From the IMG/VR virus record IMGVR_UViG_3300009172_000026, positions 1-32,144 of that record: a DNA stretch of 32,144 nt; one strand, written 5' to 3'. Source of the DNA: a virus. Numbering within the stretch: the first letter of the stretch is position 1; each line of letters begins with the position of its first letter. This document shows, in pieces, positions 17,505 to 26,091 of this stretch. The position numbers and the translations under genes were made by a program. The notes below the pieces were generated by a model that worked only from the letters and a program-made list of their open reading frames with translations, was not told where the DNA came from and ran no database searches.

Positions 17505-19331
17505 CTAGCCGCGGAGCCTCGATATCCGAGCCTCTTCCCTTTGCTCCCGATCTCGAATGATCTGTCGCGATCCCTGCAGCCACTTGGTATCGTCTCGGTT
17601 TTGCTGTGCTAATTGCTCTGCTGGTATACCCGCATTCTTCCTATATGCGTCTGCGTTATGTTTGGCAATTGCATTGACCCATTTCGCCTTTTCATCGCCA
17701 GTGACAGGGTGGCTAGAACTTGCTTGACTTCCGTGTCCTGCTACCCACATTCTTCTAGATCCACAGTCGAGGTGCATAAACGAACTATAAATTCCAATAC
17801 CCGTAAAGCCTGCTCGTTGTGCTGCTAAGAACACCACCTCTTTGTACTCAGCGGACACCCGAATATCAATAGCGAAGCCACTCATGTGAATAGAGTCCGT
17901 GGCACCTCCTTGCGATCTATTATATTCTTTACTGCGGAATGCAGACGTGACAGTAAATTCTTTACCGGCTTCTTCACTGATCCTAATCAATTTGGCCCAT
18001 ACGACAGGTTTAACTTTTTGCCATCTATTGTTATCGATAATGTCTTTTTCGAATACGAAACTGCCCGGAATTCCAGCTGAGGTGAGACTTGCAATCTGTT
18101 CATACTCATCCCACGTAATACTAGATGTCTGCCAATCAAATTGTTCGGGATTCTCAAGTAGGCCAGTGGTTGGTCGTGGTGTTACTGGTGTTACTGGAGC
18201 ATCAGCTAAAGAGATGACATCGGAATTAATCTCCTTAACATCCAAAGAGATGTTGGTGCCCTGGGAATTAATCGTCTCAACAGAAGAAGATTTAGCAGCG
18301 ATGCGATCTTCCTGAGAGACTCGTGTAGCGCCTGCTTCTACGGCAGACTTGGTTTCTTTGAGAGACGAGTTCTTCGCAATAAGTGACTCAACAGCTACAG
18401 TCTCTACAAGCGCTGTGAGTGCGTTAGCTGGGCCCATAAGAAGGCCCTGTAGTAACTCAGCGAACTGGCAGAGGCGAAACATCAGAAGTGCTACGTTTTC
18501 GACCGTCAATCTTTCGAACTGGCTTGACATAGTAGCGATATAAGCACCAATCTTACCGAGAAAATTATCAATATTATCGTCTTCGAAGAACTCCAATACA
18601 CCCTTAGCCATACTATCGAGCTTCGTAAAAAGTTCTCCGATAGAAGTTGCTATGCCAGTGATTGTGGCAACAGCAGCAGCAATCATAGCTTCGACTTGTT
18701 TTTTAGCTTGCTCGACGAGCTTCTTAACGATCTCGACGATAGCGTCACCTAATGCCGCAATAGTTTCCTGAAGTGTTAGGGACTCTGCCTTCTTTAATGG
18801 ATCTAACTCAGCCAAGTTTATAATATCAGAGATAAGACCTCTTGCTACATTAATTAATATAAAAGTCTCAAATATCTTAGTAAAGATGTCTCCGAATTCA
18901 CCACATAAGCCACTGGAAATAGTTGAGCCTGTGTTAGTATCTAAGTGAAAATCAAAATCACTGAGAAAGCTATCAAATTGTACTGGGATTGATAAGTCTG
19001 GATTATAATCACGAATCACCGGATATACAGCAACGGCATTGATCTGGTTCCGTAAAACAAAGTCAGCGGTGTCTACATACGTAATTGGAAACTGACTAAC
19101 TCTATTCTTGAGCATAGGATATGAGGTTAAGTCAACAGCACCACTACTAAAAAGAACATTCAGCCTATTAGTTAAATCAATAATAGTCGTTCTATCAACC
19201 CTATCAAGTGGATTGCTCGTAATGAGTAACGACGGCTCGAACAGTGTATTAAAGATCGCACTATTCGGCGTCAAGACTTTGGGATCAAATCTTGAGGTTA
19301 ACGGTGTACTTGAGTCGCATCCGATTGTCAT
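17505..19331 (-). CDS. Baseplate hub protein with M15-type peptidase domain
   Basis: A 608-residue protein. Residues about 180-260 are strongly helical and Ala/Ile rich (LVEQAKKQVEAMIAAAVATITG). Residues about 440-530 form a VanY / M15-type zinc peptidase domain: TSAFRSKEYNRS leads into SIHMSGFAID, an exact SxHxxGxAxD motif with His482 and Asp489, and the third ligand is His520 in FMHLD. Such domains cut peptide cross-links in peptidoglycan. The C-terminus is a charged helix ending RISRLRG. It lies directly after gp5, which here lacks the lysozyme domain of T4 gp5, so this protein is probably the tail-associated wall hydrolase. A late promoter variant lies just upstream. Specific substrate is unknown. 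Confidence 0.85.
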   Translation of the reverse strand: MTIGCDSSTPLTSRFDPKVLTPNSAIFNTLFEPSLLITSNPLDRVDRTTIIDLTNRLNVLFSSGAVDLTSYPMLKNRVSQFPITYVDTADFVLRNQINAVAVYPVIRDYNPDLSIPVQFDSFLSDFDFHLDTNTGSTISSGLCGEFGDIFTKIFETFILINVARGLISDIINLAELDPLKKAESLTLQETIAALGDAIVEIVKKLVEQAKKQVEAMIAAAVATITGIATSIGELFTKLDSMAKGVLEFFEDDNIDNFLGKIGAYIATMSSQFERLTVENVALLMFRLCQFAELLQGLLMGPANALTALVETVAVESLIAKNSSLKETKSAVEAGATRVSQEDRIAAKSSSVETINSQGTNISLDVKEINSDVISLADAPVTPVTPRPTTGLLENPEQFDWQTSSITWDEYEQIASLTSAGIPGSFVFEKDIIDNNRWQKVKPVVWAKLIRISEEAGKEFTVTSAFRSKEYNRSQGGATDSIHMSGFAIDIRVSAEYKEVVFLAAQRAGFTGIGIYSSFMHLDCGSRRMWVAGHGSQASSSHPVTGDEKAKWVNAIAKHNADAYRKNAGIPAEQLAQQNRDDTKWLQGSRQIIRDREQREEARISRLRG

Positions 19332-19356
19332 TTAATTATCCTGTTCGTCATGTCTC

Positions 19357-19364
19357 TATTTATT
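19357..19364 (-). promoter_or_regulatory. Late promoter variant for the M15 hub gene
   Basis: The minus strand reads AATAAATA, one base from the late consensus. It touches the TGA of gp5 and lies about 26 bases before the ATG of the hub peptidase gene. Confidence 0.5.
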
Positions 19365-20899
19365 CACACGGAAGTATTAGAATCGTCGCCATGCCCCATG
19401 AAGCTAGTCATAGGAGGGTTCTGTTTTTGCACGAAGTTACCACCCAATAGCGATGGGCGACTTGCAGGAATAACTCCAGGGTTGACAACCTTAGCTATTT
19501 CTGTTACACTGGGTGATGCGCTTGCAAGCGCAACTTGAGGTCCACGGAGCGTGTCGATAGCAGTTAGTGTAGCTATTGATGTCTCGGCAGTCACCGTACC
19601 AATATTAACTACCGAACCATCGAGTGATGTGATCCCAACAGCGTCTAAGTTCAATGTGCCACCAGCAGCGACATCGACCTTACCAACTGCCGATACGTTA
19701 GTACCACCCAAACTATGAATAGAAGCAGTCGTTGTTGCAGAGATGGAAACTATTCCAAGTGATGTCAAGCTTACAAGCACAGGCGAGTTAATTTCAACGC
19801 CCTTGTGTGTCGCATCTATATAAGGAATGGTCTGTGTAGATACCGCTGGCACGCCAAGCGAAGTAATCTTTGTATAAGCAGTTGAGTAAAGATTCATCTT
19901 ATATGAATCCATGTGTATATCGCCTAATAGACTTTGTACGTAAAAGCCACCAATGGTTGACATACTCTTAATATTATCATAAGCTACAAGATTTATATCA
20001 TCAGATGTAGCAAATAGTCCAATACTACCACCAGAGATATTAGCCTTAACGGCAGATTTAATATTAACTGTATTCCGTGCAGTCACGTTAAAGTTCTCGC
20101 ACTCAATATCGAAATCGCCGGCGATCCATACTTTACCAGAACCAGTTTCTACTTTATGCGTCCAGTTTTCGTGAATATTAGTGTGTCGGCTACCCTTCAC
20201 AGTATTACACTCAACACCTTCTGTAGAGTTGTATGTGTCGCCAAATGATTTAATAAGGATAGTGCCGTTCGGGTCGATCTGAAATACAGAGCCACTTGAG
20301 TGTGATAGTAGAATATAGTTCCCGCCTTCGTTCTCAACTGGATCACATAGCACCAAGAAGTTGTCACCATTCTTTGATTTGATAACTCGATTGTCGAGGT
20401 TTCTTTCTGGCGTCATGACCGGCGGCTCATCACACGTATCACCGTTTGCCATAGAGATGTCTCGGTTCCTGAGTGATTGTTGCAGAATAGTTTGACCAAA
20501 ATCTGCGTCTTCACCACTGACGTATCTGTGTAAGGGTGGTGCACCGAATTCTTCCAGACTCTCTGGTGGAATATATCCGTCTGCACCAGGCTGTCCTGAG
20601 CCGGCTGGGAACGATAAGTTCATGCCCGGTATTCTACCCATGACCATAGGATGCTGTGCTTCTCGCCCGTCGACAAAGAATCCAAACACCCAGTCACCAA
20701 CTTTAGGAATGACTTGAGAAGCGCCATAAGAGCCATCGAGTACAGTGGCCCATGGTAAGTGCTGCGTTGGCAGCAGGCCTTCGTCTTTAGGCGGATGCAC
20801 TCCGAATGCTCGCACCCGAACGCGCCCAGCATTAGTCAAGTCTTGTCTATCTTCAACAACGCCCACAAACCAAACTAAGTTATTAAATAATCCGCTCAT
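19364..20899 (-). CDS. 5: Baseplate hub / central spike protein gp5, without lysozyme domain
   Basis: A 511-residue gp5-like protein. Residues 1-105 form the OB-fold domain (WFVGVVEDRQD..GRVRVRAFGVHP, then PKVGDWVFGFFVDGREAQHPMVMGRIPG). Residues about 200-440 are short beta strands typical of the gp5 C-terminal triple beta-helix needle (SGSVFQIDPNGTILIKSFGD, NVTARNTVNIKSAVKANISGG, GGTLNLDAVGITSLDGSVVNIG). No T4-type lysozyme domain lies between the two, although T4 gp5 has one. The protein would puncture the outer membrane, and wall cutting would fall to the neighbouring M15 protein. The start overlaps the gp27-like stop as ATGA. Confidence 0.9.
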   Translation of the reverse strand: MSGLFNNLVWFVGVVEDRQDLTNAGRVRVRAFGVHPPKDEGLLPTQHLPWATVLDGSYGASQVIPKVGDWVFGFFVDGREAQHPMVMGRIPGMNLSFPAGSGQPGADGYIPPESLEEFGAPPLHRYVSGEDADFGQTILQQSLRNRDISMANGDTCDEPPVMTPERNLDNRVIKSKNGDNFLVLCDPVENEGGNYILLSHSSGSVFQIDPNGTILIKSFGDTYNSTEGVECNTVKGSRHTNIHENWTHKVETGSGKVWIAGDFDIECENFNVTARNTVNIKSAVKANISGGSIGLFATSDDINLVAYDNIKSMSTIGGFYVQSLLGDIHMDSYKMNLYSTAYTKITSLGVPAVSTQTIPYIDATHKGVEINSPVLVSLTSLGIVSISATTTASIHSLGGTNVSAVGKVDVAAGGTLNLDAVGITSLDGSVVNIGTVTAETSIATLTAIDTLRGPQVALASASPSVTEIAKVVNPGVIPASRPSLLGGNFVQKQNPPMTSFMGHGDDSNTSV

Positions 20900-22320
20900 A
20901 GTACCACTTTTTCCATATCATATGTCCTGCCTAATAGACCCGAAGCACGTTCTTTGCTTGCGCCACGTAGCCCGCCTCTCGTCAGCACTAGGTTTTGCGT
21001 ATATTCATCTCCGTTAAATGAGTTGTTTATAGAAACAATCATATACTTTCCCGTTCTTTCTGTGTCAAACTTTCTTCTACCATCAAGGGATTCAGCAAAC
21101 TCGTACAGTTCTAACACAATGATCTGTCCCGGATATAATTCCGTTCTACCTTTAATAGTAGTTGTCAAAGCATTCACTGACATGTGATAATCAATTATAG
21201 GCTTTATCGTATAGTTCTCGAAGTAATACTGATAAGGCTTCAACTGATATTTAACTTCACCTAGATTAGCGCCGATCTGTGGATAGTCAGCAATCAATAC
21301 CGTTTCAGGTGCATTATCTGGCTGCATGTAGTTATTAATAAATTCAGGCGTGTGTGTCTGCTTCAACGTATCAATTTGCGTGAATTGCGAGAACTCATTT
21401 GAATAATCATAGTCCCGTGTGATACGAGTTCTTGTTAAATAATCAAGTTCTGTAACACGTCTCCTATATCCACCAGTCTTAATATCGGCAATACTATTTA
21501 CCTTTGCGCCAAATGCAACACTTGCAACAGATTGTTGCGCAATGTTTTGACCAGGACCAGAGTTATCGTCTGTAGTATTATAGATGAATTTTAAGTTATT
21601 TGCAATTGCTTTAGCGTCATCAGATACATCATTTATGTACTTATCATATAGGTACTCGTATGTGCAGAAGTAATACTTTTCTCGTGTCTCAAAGAATTTG
21701 AATGAGGACGATTTACTCGCAGATGAATAAGCCCGCCTCGTGAGGAAGTTCATCGCCTCATCAGGCCGCATGTTAGGAATCACAAGCGTCTGTGTTCCAT
21801 CAGTTGCCTCGATCTCAATGTCTTTATCTATGGCGTTATCACCTGTGCGGAAGTATTCATCGTACAGCGCCAGGGCCATCTGCGCGATAGTCTGATCTGC
21901 ATATGATTTGCGAATCTCTACACTATCTGAGGTCAGTTTCTGCTTTGAACAGAATCGAATCGTGTATTTCAGCATTCTATCGTTAACAGAATTCTCGGGC
22001 TCAATTTCTTCTACTGAATAAACAAAGAATATTTCCGTCTTGGTCTTCTTGTAATAATCGGTGTACTGAATAATAACTTCTTCTTCACCAATAATGGGAA
22101 GTTCTTTAAGAACATTACTACTCTCATGCACAACAGCAAAGCCATGAATATAGGGGCTACCCATACTCTCAGTGATACCCCAGTTGACAATGACCTTATT
22201 CAGCTCCGTGCCATCTGTTAGATTCTTATCTGCAAACGACTTACTTACATCAGCAAATATGGGTCTAATTCTAAACTGCTTTAATGCATAAAAGCCAGCC
22301 TGATGTTGTTTAGCTCCCAT
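20896..22320 (-). CDS. Baseplate central hub protein, gp27-like
   Basis: A 474-residue protein immediately upstream of gp5 and coupled to it by an ATGA overlap. The N-terminus (INKVIVNWGITESM-like block with MGSPYIHGFAVVHESSNVLKELPIIGEEEVIIQY) and the block with IAQMALALYDEYF, MRPDEAMNFLTRRAYS and YYFCTYEYLYDKYI fit the hub fold of gp27 / GpD proteins. In T4 a gp27 trimer carries the gp5 spike and joins it to the tail tube. The C-terminal ELYPGQIIVLELYEF..GKYMIVSINNSF resembles the tube-like barrel of that family. It overlaps gp53 by 11 bases. The family call rests on pattern and on its pairing with gp5. Confidence 0.75.
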   Translation of the reverse strand: MGAKQHQAGFYALKQFRIRPIFADVSKSFADKNLTDGTELNKVIVNWGITESMGSPYIHGFAVVHESSNVLKELPIIGEEEVIIQYTDYYKKTKTEIFFVYSVEEIEPENSVNDRMLKYTIRFCSKQKLTSDSVEIRKSYADQTIAQMALALYDEYFRTGDNAIDKDIEIEATDGTQTLVIPNMRPDEAMNFLTRRAYSSASKSSSFKFFETREKYYFCTYEYLYDKYINDVSDDAKAIANNLKFIYNTTDDNSGPGQNIAQQSVASVAFGAKVNSIADIKTGGYRRRVTELDYLTRTRITRDYDYSNEFSQFTQIDTLKQTHTPEFINNYMQPDNAPETVLIADYPQIGANLGEVKYQLKPYQYYFENYTIKPIIDYHMSVNALTTTIKGRTELYPGQIIVLELYEFAESLDGRRKFDTERTGKYMIVSINNSFNGDEYTQNLVLTRGGLRGASKERASGLLGRTYDMEKVVL

Positions 22321-22864
22321 TGATTACCACCGAGAATCTATCTTCAATGAAAGAAAGATAAGACTTATTCAATAGTTGAATAGTTCTTTTGTCTTCATTC
22401 AACTCAACTTCATAGTCATACACTCGAACAGCATAGAACTCGCTAGTGGGGTCGGATAAATACGTTGCACGATTGATCCGGATATTTGGATCATACAGAC
22501 TCTTATAGTGAACAATGTTACCAGCTATCGTAGTATTTTTTGTCCACTCTAACACTGCATCGCCTGTTGTGTTTGAGCGAGTTTCGTATTGAACCTTCAT
22601 ATACGATTCCAACTCTTCAGTTGTTTTATACCACTGCGTATATGGGTCAACGATGTCGTTTGCCATCAACACGAGCCATGCATACTCGGAATTGTCATAG
22701 TAGTAGTATGCCACGCTCTCGGGCTTGTCTCCATCTTCTAGCGTGTAGTTAGTATAATCTAATGCGCTTGCTTTGAGCATACTCGTCAATTTTACTTTAC
22801 GAGTGATGTCAAGCACTTCTTCATTATTAATAACTACTGTGGGAAATTCTCTGAAATACGACAT
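22310..22864 (-). CDS. 53: Baseplate wedge protein gp53
   Basis: A 184-residue protein like T4 gp53 (196 residues). Typical features are the N-terminal YFREFPTVVINN, then DKPESVAYYYYDNSEYAWLVLMANDIVDPYTQWYKTTEELESYM. gp53 joins wedges to the hub; it contains a LysM-like fold in T4. The gene sits two bases after gp48 and overlaps the gp27-like gene. Confidence 0.9.
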   Translation of the reverse strand: MSYFREFPTVVINNEEVLDITRKVKLTSMLKASALDYTNYTLEDGDKPESVAYYYYDNSEYAWLVLMANDIVDPYTQWYKTTEELESYMKVQYETRSNTTGDAVLEWTKNTTIAGNIVHYKSLYDPNIRINRATYLSDPTSEFYAVRVYDYEVELNEDKRTIQLLNKSYLSFIEDRFSVVINGS

Positions 22865-22866
22865 TA

Positions 22867-24051
22867 TTAGTTTCCTGCTGGTGCGTACTTTTCGGGATCG
22901 GCTGAAATGTCCTCATCCGTAATTCCATCTGCATTGAGTTCGTCTTTCGTCCGGGTTACAGTAAGTCCACCCCGCCCCGTCTGAACACGATATTCATCTG
23001 TTAGGTTCTCATCGGTTGGTGTTTGTGCATCACTCTGTCCATCTGCTGCGGGTACTGCGGTACCACTATCGGGTTTATAAAGCACGTTCGCCGCGCTTAA
23101 TAAAGGTGCCCGCAGAGTTGCGTCTTCGTTTAGCGCCTCTATGGACGTATCCATGTTATCATAATCGTCAGAAGTATGAATGTATGCTTCATTTAGCGTC
23201 ATCGAGATACGAATAGCAGATGGACGTCCACCCCTATTAATAGCAATACCGTTTGGAGTATAGTCAACGTTTAACTGGCTGATCATCGATGTCTTGAACT
23301 TGAAGTAGTAGTCCATATCGATACCCTGGAAGTAGATATCAACCATAGCAGGATACCTCATGAGTCCACGATCAATCGCTGTGACTGTCGTATTTTGTCC
23401 TATAGCAGAGTCAATTTTAGGAAGAACCATACTTTGAAGTGTTTGAATGATGTCCTTGAGTGTGCGAGATTCCTCTTCACTCTCTGGAGATAATAGCCAT
23501 TCAAGCGAGTGTACTTTAAGATCAACACCCTTAAATGTAAGTGTGGCAAATGGATTAACAGCTGTGCCTCGACCCGCGGATATGCCGTTGGCAATATCCG
23601 GAGCAATCTTGTCTAGTCCAGCTCTTACTAAGAATGACGTGACATCAGTGCCCTGGGTCGCGGCCTTGCTGAAGTCTCCACCTCCTATATCCGTACCTAT
23701 GTTCTTTGCGGCTTCCATGACACCAGAGCTTAACTTGCTGGTTACACTACCAAGGCTACTTGGATTACTTGAGACTTGTGCGGCGGCTGTTGCTAAAATA
23801 CCTAGTTCATCTCCAGCTACGTTAATCTTAAAAGAGTCTTGAATCTGACGAGGTAATGGCAGCACGATATCTGCAATATTATTTTCGGTGGAACCCATCG
23901 TGCCGCCATACTTGTATTCAAAGAATCTCATTAGCGTACAGTGAACACCAAGTCCTGCGGGAAATGTCAACACACCTCGGTTTGATTTCTTTCTCGCTGC
24001 GACAATCTGATCAGCGGTTAACGATAGTAGTGCCCTGGTCGAATCTGCCAT
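22867..24051 (-). CDS. 48: Baseplate tail-tube cap protein gp48
   Basis: A 394-residue protein resembling T4 gp48 (364 residues), which sits on the hub and starts the tail tube with gp54. Supporting blocks are LTFPAGLGVHCTLMRFFEYKY, DIVLPLPRQIQDSFKINVAGDELG, ATLTFKGVDLKVHSLEWLLSPESEEES and INRGGRPSAIRISMTLNEAYIHTSDDY. The last is common in tube-like phage proteins. It is the first gene of the leftward operon and has a perfect late promoter 42 bases upstream. Confidence 0.85.
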   Translation of the reverse strand: MADSTRALLSLTADQIVAARKKSNRGVLTFPAGLGVHCTLMRFFEYKYGGTMGSTENNIADIVLPLPRQIQDSFKINVAGDELGILATAAAQVSSNPSSLGSVTSKLSSGVMEAAKNIGTDIGGGDFSKAATQGTDVTSFLVRAGLDKIAPDIANGISAGRGTAVNPFATLTFKGVDLKVHSLEWLLSPESEEESRTLKDIIQTLQSMVLPKIDSAIGQNTTVTAIDRGLMRYPAMVDIYFQGIDMDYYFKFKTSMISQLNVDYTPNGIAINRGGRPSAIRISMTLNEAYIHTSDDYDNMDTSIEALNEDATLRAPLLSAANVLYKPDSGTAVPAADGQSDAQTPTDENLTDEYRVQTGRGGLTVTRTKDELNADGITDEDISADPEKYAPAGN

Positions 24052-24064
24052 TGTTTTGAACCTT

Positions 24065-24072
24065 TATAAATA
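24065..24072 (+). promoter_or_regulatory. Late promoter for the rightward gp4 operon
   Basis: A perfect TATAAATA on the plus strand, 38 bases before the gp4 ATG. It lies to the left of the leftward promoter at 24093-24100, so the two promoters point toward and across each other within the 58-base gap. Confidence 0.75.
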
Positions 24073-24092
24073 TTATGTTAATCTATTGCAAT

Positions 24093-24100
24093 TATTTATA
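24093..24100 (-). promoter_or_regulatory. Late promoter for the leftward gp48 operon
   Basis: A perfect TATAAATA on the minus strand, 42 bases before the gp48 ATG. It lies to the right of the rightward promoter, giving two face-to-face late promoters. Confidence 0.75.
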
Positions 24101-24109
24101 TGAGTTTGT

Positions 24110-24574
24110 ATGGCACTTCAAGGAAAATTTTATCAAGGAAAATTTCGACCTAAGAGCCCAAGTAAATACAAGGGCGATTACACTAATATTGTATATCGTT
24201 CGAGCTGGGAATGCCGATTTATGTCATATATAGATAAACATCCTCATGTCACGAAATGGAGCAGTGAGGAGATAATTGTGCCGTACCGCTCGTGCGTTGA
24301 TGGCAAGATGCACAGATACTTTCCAGACTTCTACGTTGAAATGACGAATGCGCTGGGAAAGAGAGAGAAGTTGTTAATCGAGATCAAGCCGTATAAAGAG
24401 ACTGTACCACCTAAGGTTCAAGAAACGAAGCGAAAGAAGCCCACGCAAAGGTATTTACGAGAAGTCAAGACATATGGAACTAACTCAAGCAAATGGAAAG
24501 CGGCAGAGGAGTTCTGTAAAGATAGGGGATGGAAATTCGTGATAATGACTGAGAAAGATTTGGGACTGAAGTGA
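24110..24574 (+). CDS. 4: Head completion nuclease gp4
   Basis: A 154-residue protein like T4 gp4 (also called gp50/65), needed to finish heads before tail joining. It has a PD-(D/E)xK nuclease-like pattern: YRSSWE with Glu34, WSSEEIIVPYRSCVDGKMHRYFPDF with Asp73, and LLIEIK with Glu91 and Lys93. The conserved WSSEE..IPY and DGK.HRYFPDF blocks are typical of the family. The C-terminus is lysine rich. It is the first gene of the rightward operon. No strong ribosome site is seen. Confidence 0.9.
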   Translation: MALQGKFYQGKFRPKSPSKYKGDYTNIVYRSSWECRFMSYIDKHPHVTKWSSEEIIVPYRSCVDGKMHRYFPDFYVEMTNALGKREKLLIEIKPYKETVPPKVQETKRKKPTQRYLREVKTYGTNSSKWKAAEEFCKDRGWKFVIMTEKDLGLK

Positions 24575-24576
24575 GC

Positions 24577-24630
24577 GATGTGTTGCTCATATGAGTCTAA
24601 TGAGTAAGAAATACTTATACGAGCAACATC
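24577..24630 (+). terminator. Stem-loop after gp4
   Basis: GATG-TG-TTGCTC at 24577-24588 pairs with GAGCAACATC at 24621-24630, with two extra bases on the left arm and a loop of about 30 bases; a TTT follows. It may be a weak terminator, an attenuator or a processing site between gp4 and the next gene, which has its own late-type box. Confidence 0.35.
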
Positions 24631-24641
24631 TTTACAATACA

Positions 24642-24649
24642 CATAAATA
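24642..24649 (+). promoter_or_regulatory. Late promoter variant
   Basis: CATAAATA on the plus strand, one base from the late consensus. It lies in the 120-base gap after gp4 and 45 bases before the next ATG, and follows the stem-loop. Confidence 0.5.
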
Positions 24650-24694
24650 AGAGTATAGGGAAATATTGATAACCGAAGGCGTAGTGACACTATA

Positions 24695-25291
24695 ATGGCT
24701 GTAGTATTTGATCGTATATTAACTAAGGGTGTTAGGTCTGGGCAGATACCTGCTCAGACTGCTAAAGCTCGTGACTGGTATCGTCAAACCGCTAAGGATT
24801 ACGGAAGAGTGAAAGATAGTGAAATCTTCGGTAAAGGCAGTGATAAAGGTAGAATGGCATCTCGCCCATTAATCGGTGGTATGTATATGTACGAGTACAT
24901 GGCTAAGGGTAGAAAAACTCTACCATATTTCGATAGCTTGCCCCTCATATTCCCATTTAATACTGCTACGGGAGGATTCTATGGACTCAATATGCACTAT
25001 TTGCCGTTGCCGCTTCGTGCTAAGTTGATGGATGCGCTATACGATACCACTAATAATGACAAATACGACGAGACTACCAAATTAAAGATTAACTATGCGA
25101 TTCTGTCAAAAGCCGCTAAGTTCGAGCCATTTAAACCTTGTGTCAAGCGCTATCTTACGTCACAGGTGAGAAGTAAGTTTATGTACATCTATCCATCTGA
25201 GTGGGATATAGCACTCTTCTTACCAACAGAGAGATTCCAGGGTGCCTCAAAAACAAAAGTCTGGTCAGATTCCAAGAAGAACATAGGGTAA
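24695..25291 (+). CDS. Conserved T4-like marine phage protein of unknown role
   Basis: A 198-residue basic protein that I recognise as a type seen in marine T4-like phages but cannot tie to a T4 gene. Visible blocks are DRILTKGVRSGQIPAQT near the start, RPLIGGMYMYEYM, then LPYFDSLPLIFPF, GGFYGLNMHYLPLPLRAKLMDAL and a C-terminal YPSEWDIALFLPTERF. It has no membrane segment, signal peptide or catalytic motif I can name. Its place between gp4 and the tail-tube initiator, five bases before the latter, suggests a virion assembly or hub role. Function unknown. Confidence 0.8.
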   Translation: MAVVFDRILTKGVRSGQIPAQTAKARDWYRQTAKDYGRVKDSEIFGKGSDKGRMASRPLIGGMYMYEYMAKGRKTLPYFDSLPLIFPFNTATGGFYGLNMHYLPLPLRAKLMDALYDTTNNDKYDETTKLKINYAILSKAAKFEPFKPCVKRYLTSQVRSKFMYIYPSEWDIALFLPTERFQGASKTKVWSDSKKNIG

Positions 25292-25295
25292 CTAA

Positions 25296-26060
25296 ATGTC
25301 GTTCAACATACAGAGCTTTAGTAGTAAGATAAGCCAGCACGGTCTAGCGAAGAACAACTTGTTCTTTGTAACAATTGTAGTTCCTTCAGCAATTCAAGAT
25401 GAGATGGGGGAGATAGCAGTCGTGCCTGATCTACAGTTTTTCTGTCGTAGTGTGACGTTGCCTGAGATGGATATGATCACCGCTGACATTCAACCTCAAG
25501 GCTTTGGCTCACCTCAGAGACGACCACAAGGTATGAACTTCCCCATCATTCCCGCTGTCTTTATGGTCGATAGCGACTTCGGTGTCATGAAGTTCTTTCA
25601 TAGATGGGCGCAGGCTATCATCAACTATGATCGAAGCGAAGGCGTTCGTGGAATTGTAAACAATCAACTGCCGTTTGAGATGGGATATAAAAACGAGTAT
25701 GGAACCGAAATGACAGTAACTGTATTTTCTTTCGGTGGTGGCAGCGAAACAGATTCCATATACACATATGAGTTGAGTGGCGTATATCCAGTTAATATTG
25801 GAAACACCTCTGAAGCATGGGAAAGCACCGCTGAAATTATGACGTTGCCTGTTGGGTTCACGTATGACACGTTGAGTGTTACCGGAGCTAAAACGCCCGT
25901 TGTCTTAGATGACGGACTCGGTGCAAATGGGTTATTAACTTGGTTTTCTTCTATTAACTCCGTAGCACAATCTATCAGAGGACTAAAGAAACCCAAAAAC
26001 ATCCAAGACGCAATCAACCAGATCACGAATGTATCAACAATTACGAATTCGTTTAAATAA
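25296..26060 (+). CDS. 54: Tail-tube initiator protein, gp54-like
   Basis: A 254-residue protein with the tail-tube fold pattern: NLFFVTIVVP, FFCRSVTLPEMDM, PIIPAVFMVDSDFGVMKFFHRWAQAI, and YELSGVYPVNIGNTSEAWESTAEIMTLPVGFTYD. The last block is characteristic of the gp19/gp54 tube family. T4 gp54 (320 residues) sits on gp48 and starts tube polymerisation. The choice of gp54 over gp19 rests on its closeness to gp48, gp26 and the tape measure and its extended C-terminal tail. Confidence 0.75.
   Translation: MSFNIQSFSSKISQHGLAKNNLFFVTIVVPSAIQDEMGEIAVVPDLQFFCRSVTLPEMDMITADIQPQGFGSPQRRPQGMNFPIIPAVFMVDSDFGVMKFFHRWAQAIINYDRSEGVRGIVNNQLPFEMGYKNEYGTEMTVTVFSFGGGSETDSIYTYELSGVYPVNIGNTSEAWESTAEIMTLPVGFTYDTLSVTGAKTPVVLDDGLGANGLLTWFSSINSVAQSIRGLKKPKNIQDAINQITNVSTITNSFK
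26052..26059 (+). promoter_or_regulatory. Possible weak late promoter before gp26
   Basis: TTTAAATA on the plus strand, one base from the late consensus, 32 bases before the gp26 ATG. It overlaps the gp54-like stop in a very A/T-rich stretch, so a chance match is quite possible. Confidence 0.25.
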
Positions 26061-26091
26061 TTTTTATAATTTTTTACTATAGGAGAATGAG

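Noticed and set aside
17899-18315. A 138-codon plus-strand frame opposite the M15 hub gene
   Set aside because: It is a shadow of a clearly coding frame with zinc-peptidase motifs on the other strand.
23447-23842. A 131-codon plus-strand frame opposite gp48
   Set aside because: It is a shadow of gp48; low-complexity composition and no ribosome site.
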